The notes under the pieces were generated by a model. The model saw nothing but the letters and a program-made list of their open reading frames with translations, was not told the origin of the DNA and searched no databases. The translations under genes were made by a program, and so were the position numbers. From the NCBI GenBank assembly GCA_036320915.1, contig JAXBDG010000001.1, forward strand, positions 3,308,001 through 3,372,000: a DNA stretch of 64,000 nt, read 5' to 3'. The DNA is from Linnemannia elongata. Lineage: Eukaryota; Mortierellomycota; Mortierellomycetes; Mortierellales; Mortierellaceae. Positions 54,701 through 64,000 of the stretch are shown in pieces. The stretch's first letter is position 1, and each line of letters begins with the position of its first letter.

Positions 54701-54927
54701 TTGGAATGTCGCACCATTATTCCGCAAGCCCAGTGATGATGCAGAGTCCCTATGGTTCTGGAAAGATCCCTCTCCAAGGTCATGGCACTCCTTCTGGAGG
54801 AGCTACAAGAAGTATCCCGAACACCCCTTCCCGGGCTGGCGGACGTTTGAGTCGTGTCAGTCAAGGCACCCATCACTACCCCCAGACCCTTGCCCGCGAC
54901 ATGGAGCGCTCCATTATTGTGGACTAA
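48760..54927 (+). CDS. Cdc11/Nud1-like leucine-rich-repeat spindle-pole scaffold
   Basis: Exons 48760-48964, 49420-50630, 50737-51577, 51687-53073, 53163-54927; phases close to 1802 residues. The ATG at 48760 (MLRTPQPTP) was taken because the longer frame starts at TTG. The N-terminal 850 residues are polar and disordered-looking, with WASQETKDAWIKVAED near the start of exon 2 and many SP/TP sites. Leucine-rich repeats run from about residue 860 to 1230 (NLEVLILNENQVPYL, LQYLDISHNAIEDL, LRTLYLDDNRLQSL, LVTLDLRHNPLT). The cap that follows (WRRRDVGFRRALPDAMYVKRSVYRSAIIKSCKRLEWFDG) is the arrangement seen in fission yeast Cdc11 and budding yeast Nud1, scaffolds that recruit septation/mitotic-exit kinases, and in centriolin. 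The C-terminus is Ser/Arg/Gln-rich. Family call by motif layout; length is larger than the yeast proteins. Confidence 0.8.
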
Positions 54928-55384
54928 TTGATTTATATTATTGTTCTTTTACCCCCCCTATTTTTATTTTCTATGACCAAAGCAACCCCAAAAACAACGC
55001 ATAACGTACAACATTCACCAAAAACAAACACACCCATACCGCGAACATAAAATCCCTCCGACATCACATAGCTCTTTCTTTTTTTTTTTCCTTTTTTTTT
55101 TTTTTTTCTTTCTTTTTATTTTTCTTTCTTGTTTTTTGTTATATAAAAGAGTCTTTCTTAGAAGACATGTCAAACGAGAACAGAAAAAAAATATTTTTTG
55201 ATTACTTGGCTTATTTTGTCTACTTGGCGACTCTTGTATACTTTGGAGTTTGCACTATGGCCGAAGGGAACATGTTCCTCTAAATTTGGACGAGACCAAG
55301 TTTTACTTCCAAGGTTCAACAGAGGTTGAGAAGGAACGAAGGGAGGAGTAGCACATTTTATTGTCGCAAGGGTGATATCTTTTT
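54928..55384. other. Convergent 3' region of the LRR gene and PEX14
   Basis: 457 bp holding both 3' UTRs. T-rich (55079-55140) and A-rich tracts; no gene. Confidence 0.6.
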
Positions 55385-57296
55385 TTACTGCTGCTGGACC
55401 AAGTTGGGCAGAACAGGAGATGAGAGACCACCAGTGCCGGCACCACCTTCCTTGGCGACAGGGAAATTCCTCCAGTTAAGCAACAAGCCCTTCAACGACC
55501 GGATCTCGCTCTTCAGTGCACTCTCAGGCGTCGTGGGGTCCGCTAGACCACCAGCTTTACCAGACGCAGCGGCAGCGCCCGTGTTGTAGCCATAGTATCT
55601 CGAGGTCGGGTAGGCGATCGAGGTCGAAAGGGCGTAAGTCTCCTTGGTGATGTATTCTGCCAGGTCTTGGGCCATTGCACGGGTCGCCTTGAGTTGCTCA
55701 AAGTTGAGCTGATTCGAGTGCGACTCGAGCTTTTGGGAGAAGGCATCCAGTTGCTTGACAGTCGAGACGTATGGTACTCCTGATGCTGTTGTTGAGTTTG
55801 TCGTAGTGGTAGTGGTTGTAGTAGTTTTGATGATAGCATTGGGAGTACCATCCTCATCTACATCCTCAATAGTCGTCTTCTTGCTCGTGGTCGAGGCTCC
55901 GTCCTTGTCAGTTATAGTTCCTGAAGCATCCTTGGAGTCCTCAATCTTCTTGATGACGGGGGCACGGTTGGATCCGAGATGCAGCCCGACCAAATACTCC
56001 TTGTAGCCCAAAAGTTTCTCCTTCAGCTTGCTCAAGATCTCCGTCTGCGAGACTGCCAATGATTGACGTGCGCCTGTGATGCCGCGGACCATTGGGTATA
56101 TCAATTTCTGTTGAAGGTATAATGGATTAAGGATAAGAAGGTCAGTTTTTTTGGATCTGAAAGAGAATGCCAGTGAGGTATGTGTGTATCGCAAAGTAAG
56201 CATTTTTTTTCTTGATTCTAAAACAACTTTTCTTTCGTCCTTCCTATCTCTTCTTCTTTACCTGGACGATGACACTGGTGAGGGCAGTGACGCCACCCGA
56301 GATCAACAAGGCCAAGACAACCTTCTTCTTGAACGCATTAGGATCAACAGCAACCTCCTGCTGCTGCTGTTGAGGGATGTACATAGGTTGTTGTTGCTGG
56401 ATATGATATCCCTGAGCAGGGGCATAGGTGCGTGGGGGCACTGGTGGTGGTGCTCCTGCTGCCTGGTATGTTGCCTGTGCTTGTGGTTGTTGCTGTTGTT
56501 GTTGTTGAGAGTTGGAAGCGATGGGTGCTGCTGAGACGGGAGCAGGCTAATTTCAACCGATCAAAAAAAAAAAAAAAGGAACAAAAAAAAACGTTAAACT
56601 TCCGAACTCTGTCTCTCCATTCCCCGGATCCATTATTCACCCTCCCTTTCAATCGGCTGGGCCGGTCAAACTCCCCACCCAATCCACTCTCTCCCCCGCA
56701 TTGCCGTCGAACCAATGCTACAACCCGATCCTTTTCTCCTCCTAACCCTCTTCCTCCTTCTTTGTCCTTTCCAAAGCATTTGCAACTACACCCAAGAAAA
56801 AAAAAAAAAAAAAAAAACTTACGGTAGCAGCAGTGCCAGCCACTCGGGCTCGGGCAAGTTCAATCTCTTTGAGAGTCAAACCCTTCTTTTCCAGGAACGC
56901 CGTCTTTTTGGACTCCTCGGCCGACTGGACGCTGGGCGAGGACAGGAACGAGACTGCCTGTTGGACCATGTTCTCTCGGACTGGTGTATCCGCCACCACT
57001 GCTGGTGCTGCTACTGGTGTTGGTGCAGCAGGTGTGGTTGTTAAAGTTGAAGCAGGAGCAGTTGTTGTAGGGGTGGCGGTGGTGGTGGGTTCAGATGTGG
57101 GAGCGGCATTAGCCCGGGCGGCTGCAGACATCTGTTGAGCCTTTTCTCTGGATTCCCTCTGACGCTTCAGAAGTGCCTCACGACGGTCGTTTCTTTGTTC
57201 GGCTGACATGGGTTGACCTCCATTGTTGGACTGGAGGAGTTGTTGGACTGAGTCTACTGCAGGTGCTCCTGGTGTTGTGGTATCGTTGTCGCTCAT
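55385..57296 (-). CDS. PEX14: Peroxisomal docking protein Pex14
   Basis: Peroxisomal membrane component that docks the import receptor Pex5 and forms the translocation pore. Exons 57296-56823, 56546-56262, 56107-55385, giving 493 residues. The Pex14 N-terminal domain is at about residues 106-155 (VRENMVQQAVSFLSSPSVQ, KKTAFLEKKGLTLKEIELAR), placed after an unusual Thr/Ala/Pro-rich extension of about 100 residues. Then come a Q-rich linker, a class II SH3 ligand PPPVPPR (yeast Pex14 uses such a site to bind Pex13), a hydrophobic segment VVLALLISGGVTALTSVIVQ, and a long C-terminal part with coiled-coil-like stretches. It lies downstream of LYS1 in the same orientation, 675 bp apart. Confidence 0.95.
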
Positions 57297-57971
57297 CGAA
57301 GGAAAAGGGCAGTACGGCGAAGTGTTGAGGAGTTATGGTGAGGGAGGGAAGTTGTCGGTTCCTGAAAGAGTTCCTGGTTGTTTGGGTTTGTGAAGCGAAA
57401 AAGAAGAAAGGAGGAGGAGGAGGAGTAGAGAATGAAGACTGAAGAAGAAAAAAAAAAAAAGTGAACGGCAAAGTGAACAAGCCGGAGGAGGAAGGGCAAA
57501 GCGGGGGAGGGAGGGAAGTGCAAAGGAATCGTCATGTGATAGCTACCCGCTCCGGCACGCACTCGAAAATCAAATGTACTCCATTGGCTGGAAGGGTCAT
57601 CCATCTTCTCATTGGTGGATCGTCGCCGACGACCTTCGTTTGCTGGGTCGCTCGCCTACGTTAATGAGCGGGTCTCCAAGGCGGCAGTCCCACGGACACT
57701 ATCATATCTCCTTATTGCAGCTCAGTCGACATTGCAATAGGCAAAAGATACGTTCTCCAATGCTGCTGTTTTCCTAGCTTTCAATTCACCCTGCAATAAA
57801 GAAGGGTGTTTGTTGTCCATTAAGCAAGGCTTCCTTAACCTTCTTTTCGATCTCATTTATATTTTTTTGCGTTTTGCGCAGAGGTGGTGGGGACAATTGA
57901 AATGGTTGTGTATCAAGAAAATGAATAATGAATGTTTATTTTACAATTGGTTGTGAAGAAGGGCGAGCAGT
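57297..57971. other. Intergenic region LYS1 3' end to PEX14 start
   Basis: 675 bp with the PEX14 promoter and the LYS1 3' UTR. Purine-rich on the plus strand near 57380-57510 (CT-rich on the PEX14 sense strand). No gene. Confidence 0.55.
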
Positions 57972-60387
<2,416 letters not shown>

Positions 60388-62304
60388 CTACTTCAAGGGG
60401 ATCTTCTTGAGGACGGGAACCTTCTTAAGAGAATGCATCAAGTACAGGGCAGAGGTCAACAGGGTCAAGGAACCGGCCTGGTGAGCAGTTCCAAGAGAGA
60501 CAGGGACCATGTAAAGCAAAGTAGCAATGCCGAGGCCGACCTGGCAACAGGCAACTCCCATCAACAGGTTGACTCCCAAGCGGGCCTGAGGAGGCAAGGG
60601 CAAGTTACGCGAGTACAAAAACAAAGCCGAGACAGCAGTGAAGGTAGAGGTAGCCTGTTCATAAAACGAGGGAAAAAAAGTGAGGGAAAAAGTAGGAAAG
60701 AGAAAGCGAGAGTGAAGGAGAGAAAATAAGGGAGGGAGAACGCGAAAACAATAGAGGAAAGGAAGAATTAGCATCATTTTCAACCCTTTCATAGACACAT
60801 ACAACAAAAAAAGAGTAAGCAAAATGAAAGAAGACTTACAAGGACACGGTGATTGAACTGGACAGTGACCTGGTTGTCAAACATGTTTCTCCAGAGACCA
60901 ACAGTGGGATGATCACCATCGTGAACGAACTTGGTGTCAAAGAGCTCGCCAACTGGGGGCATCAAGCGACCACCCATGAGAGGGAACTCGTTATAGATCA
61001 GTCCAGCATCCAATCCTGCAACAAAGGCTCCTGAAATGGCGGTGAAGAAAACAAGAGCAACAATTCCGTGAGCAGCGCCCTTGAAGCGCTTCAAGATGGG
61101 GTTGTTGATAACAGAAGCCAACGACTAAGATTGAAAACCAATAGGGATTTGTTTAGTACATCGTTCCGATCCAGCAAGCGGGAGATAATTAGTCAAAGAA
61201 TTACACAAGCAATCCTTACCTCATAGGCACCCTTGGAGATCTTGTAGTCGGTGAGGACCTTCAATCCGGTCATGAATGCGCCAGTGTAGATCAAGAAAGC
61301 ACTACCCAAATGGGCGGCCAAGCGGTACTGTGAGACTCTTGGGGTAGCGCCAGGGGTGCTCATGAGCTGCTCATCCAATCCAGATTTGACCATGTACCAT
61401 CCGAGGGCACCCTGGAAACCAATCAAACCACCAATGATCCAAGAACGACGCGCAATGGCCTTAGAGAGCATTCCGCGAGAGGCAAAGTAGAGACCAGGCA
61501 AGATAAAGGCAGCACCAATGGCACGACCGAGCATACGGTGGGACCACTCATAGTAGAAAATGCGCTTGAATTCCTCAAGGGTCATGCCATGGTTCAAACT
61601 AAAGACAACACCAGTGATAGGAAATGGAAGGTTGTTGTTAGGTCGTTTGTTGTCAGTTGAATTTCTGGAGAATCGATGGGCTTCATCCAAGCAACTGGCA
61701 TTGGGCGGGTATCAATTGAGCCGAAGAGGCATCAAGTAGATAACAACGAGTCCTTATCTGGGCAAACTTACATCTTGTATTCCGGGAACTGCTTGTACTT
61801 TTCAAACTCTTCCTCCCACTCAGCCTGGGAGCGGGGAGGCTTCATACCCTTGATCAGGTTCCATTCAACGATCGACAGACCACTTTCGGTCAAACGGGTC
61901 ATTCCTCCGACAACAACGATTCCAAAGGTCATGGCACTGATCGTCATCATCCAGTAACCGACAATAGGCTTAACAACAACCTCGGGAGCTGCTGCTACTG
62001 CCTTTGCAGCTGCTGTTCCTGTAGCTGCTGTAGTGGTGGCGGTTGTGGATCCCGAGGTGGCTGCAACTGTTGACTGGAAGCGAGCCTTGACCATGAGAGC
62101 GGCGGATCGAGTCGTCGAGAGAGTGGAAGGGGCTGCCTTTGTCCATGAGGCACCGAGAGGAGCGGAGCGGGCAAGGTTGTTTGTCCGGAGGGTGTTGAGG
62201 GTTCTTGTTGAGAGAGAGCGAGTAGTAAGGGGAGAGGCCGAGTGCGCAGTGGCGCGGACCAACGCCCTGGAGAGCAAGGACGAGAACGCGTTTGTGCAGA
62301 CCAT
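60388..62304 (-). CDS. COX15: Heme A synthase Cox15 (mitochondrial)
   Basis: Converts heme O to heme A for cytochrome c oxidase, mitochondrial inner membrane. Exons 62304-61772, 61598-61220, 61124-60840, 60654-60388, giving 487 residues (yeast Cox15 486). Residues 1-80 are Ser/Thr/Arg/Leu-rich without acids ([15 protein letters not shown]), a matrix-targeting presequence, followed by an Ala/Thr linker. Conserved text: [74 protein letters not shown] and [12 protein letters not shown]; the four His in these segments are the heme ligands of the family. Several transmembrane helices are evident. The exon 2 acceptor at GTCTTTAG was chosen because it restores phase and the expected [10 protein letters not shown] sequence. 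Confidence 0.97.
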
Positions 62305-62566
62305 TGCTGAGAAGGGAATGCTGGTGTGGTTGTGGTGCAGAGGAGAAGGGGAATGAACTCCTGATCCTTTTGTTCTTTGTTGTGAAGGAAGAGGGAAGGG
62401 ATGTGGAAGGAAGAAAGAGTAGGATCAACTTTGTTAAAGGGCAACAAACAATCAGTTACCGACAAAGCGCAGATCTCCGAAGTGGGACTTCCGAGATGTC
62501 TTGAAACCAGCTCTGACGCCCAAGCTCTTTTTGCTTGTGAGAAAGAAGAAAAAGGCAGTCACTTTC

Positions 62567-62639
62567 ATGTAACTACGGAATGGACTCCCATACGTGTTTT
62601 CAATGATATATGATAAGGCACTCCATTCCGTAGGTACAT
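62567..62639. repeat. Inverted repeat (hairpin) upstream of COX15
   Basis: Arms of about 23 bp (62567-62589 and 62617-62639) share an exact 12-bp core CTACGGAATGGA in opposite orientation plus imperfect flanks, with a 27-bp AT-rich loop. Could be a tiny foldback/MITE relic or a structured RNA element. Confidence 0.7.
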
Positions 62640-63530
62640 TACATTCACATCACACACAAAGGGCTAAACAGGATATCCATGCCCATGTATACCTTGATTC
62701 CTTGAGGTTTCATTTTGCTTCTTCTACGAAACACGTCCCACAAGCACATAGGAGATCAATCATTATTATCACACTAATGGTCAATTGGGTTCAGTCACAA
62801 GCAGCTTTTTTGCATGCGGCATTGAAAAAGAAAAGGACAAGGCCCTGCGCTCGTGCTAGATGAAAAGTGGTGGCAACCTCGGCGGTGTGGTTCATCAATG
62901 AAAGAAAAACCCCCCAAAAAGTTCTATGCCGACGAGGCGTTGCTTTATTCTTTCATCTTTTTGAATGAAGAAAGAGTGAAGGGTCTGTTCCGTCATGGTG
63001 TTGAGGAGGATTGAATGATATGCAGACCTTTGGGCTATGCCCTAAAGTCAAAAAGAAGGGGACAGGGGAGAGTGAAGAGGCAGAAATAGAACCCACCATG
63101 CTGAGTGGCAAAAAAAAAAAAAAAAAAAAAAAAAAAGATACGTGCCTGTGCTTCGATGGTGAAGGTGCATGGTAAAAATAACAATGGTACTTAGATTGAG
63201 ACGGAAATGGTATCGGTGCTGTTCGCTGGTCGTCTGTTTTCGCTGGAGTGTAGAGATCTTTCACTCTTTATGTTTTTTTGGTTTTTTTTTGTGCCTCTGA
63301 CTTTTGGCCTCTAGTCTGTGGCTACCGTAAGGTGTAGACCCTGTCAATTTGATTTTAGTTGAATTGGTCAGGGTGAATGAGTGTTCCACCCGCTAACGAA
63401 CTTGTTCAATGGGTATTGGGTGGTAACGAAGAAGGGGACAACAACATCAATCCTTCGACTCTTTTGGGTCTGTAGGAACACAACGTCCATTCAAAGACCA
63501 CACAACGAATGCAAAACTAACGACCACAAC

Positions 63531-63589
<59 letters not shown>

Positions 63590-63601
63590 ACAACAACAAC
63601 G
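63531..63601. repeat. AAC trinucleotide microsatellite
   Basis: More than twenty AAC units with GAC interruptions; non-coding here. Confidence 0.9.
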
Positions 63602-63639
63602 ACAACAACGACTACAAACAATAAAGAAAATAATGCAAC

Positions 63640-63641
<2 letters not shown>

Positions 63642-63714
<73 letters not shown>
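63642..63714. repeat. GA dinucleotide microsatellite
   Basis: An uninterrupted run of about 36 GA units, 40 bp after the AAC array. Confidence 0.95.
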
Positions 63715-63716
<2 letters not shown>

Positions 63717-63898
63717 AATGGGAAAAGGTACACATGTGCCAGTACATCATCATCATCGCCATTGGGCTGAGGGGAATAGATATCAAATACGTTTCAATTA
63801 CAGATCCTGCATCCCGTTGTATCAAAGTATCAAAGTATCAAAGAAGAACCAAAAAGGCGATGGGTGAACATTCACCAGGATGACGATGATGTTGTTGT

Positions 63899-63929
63899 AT
63901 GTTTGTTTGTTTGTTTGTTTGTTTGTTTG
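63899..63929. repeat. TTTG tetranucleotide repeat
   Basis: About seven GTTT units at the right edge of the window; non-coding. Confidence 0.9.
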
Positions 63930-64000
63930 TGTTTGCTCAACGCTCCCCCCTTTGCTCTCTTCTCTCTCCTTCTCTCTCTCACTCTTCTCGTTCCCATTCC

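Larger units (their letters stand above)
62305..64000. other. Upstream region of COX15 and right edge
   Basis: 1.7 kb without a recognised gene. It holds inverted repeats at 62472-62498 and 62567-62639, an A27 run (63110-63136), AAC and GA microsatellites, a TATCAAAG triplet repeat (about 63820-63843) and a TTTG repeat (63899-63929). Confidence 0.6.

Overview
The window is a eukaryotic, intron-rich nuclear fragment, most likely from an early-diverging filamentous fungus (Mucoromycota; my best guess is a Mortierella-like lineage). The fungal assignment rests on a lysine-forming saccharopine dehydrogenase (alpha-aminoadipate pathway), a Cdc11/Nud1-like spindle-pole scaffold and a siroheme methyltransferase. 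The early-diverging placement rests on a CHD6-9/Kismet-type remodeller, which I associate with lineages outside Dikarya. Introns are mostly 89-116 bp, with GT donors and TAG/CAG acceptors. Many listed starts in long open frames are TTG or GTG, so I re-chose ATG starts and built exons by hand. For twelve of the thirteen host genes the splice phases close; only the membrane-protein gene at 37081-38758 has an unresolved junction.

Layout. 1-6608 (-): CHD7-like remodeller running off the left edge, with a Q/AQ-rich N-terminus. 9155-14256 (-): large coiled-coil protein of unknown family. 18402-22653: complete Mutator-like (MULE) transposon with perfect 25-bp terminal inverted repeats, a perfect 9-bp target duplication and a transposase broken by two frameshifts. 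23894-26852 (+): heat-shock transcription factor. 27134-29313 (-): Has1 DEAD-box helicase, divergent from CRIPT at 29655-30370 (+). 30612-33489 (-): cytosolic Hsp70. 34223-36015 (-): eEF2-lysine methyltransferase (EFM3/FAM86) containing a 9-nt microexon. 37081-38758 (+): cysteine-rich type I membrane protein with a PPxY motif. 39932-40947 (-): uroporphyrinogen-III methyltransferase. 42659-44061 (-): PSMG1-like proteasome chaperone whose first coding exon is just ATG. 48760-54927 (+): Cdc11/Nud1-like LRR scaffold. 55385-57296 (-): PEX14. 57972-59396 (-): LYS1. 60388-62304 (-): COX15.

The genes are not an operon or cluster. HSF, Hsp70 and CRIPT/Has1 share a 10-kb stretch without evidence of a common pathway. 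The intergenic DNA is long and low in complexity: strand-biased CT/GA tracts, microsatellites and five A/T runs of 26-29 bases. I found no CRISPR array, rRNA or convincing tRNA. The best candidates for something new are the recently inserted MULE with a damaged transposase, the very small coding exons (3, 9, 16 and 16 nt), the PPxY membrane protein and the Kismet-type remodeller in a fungus.
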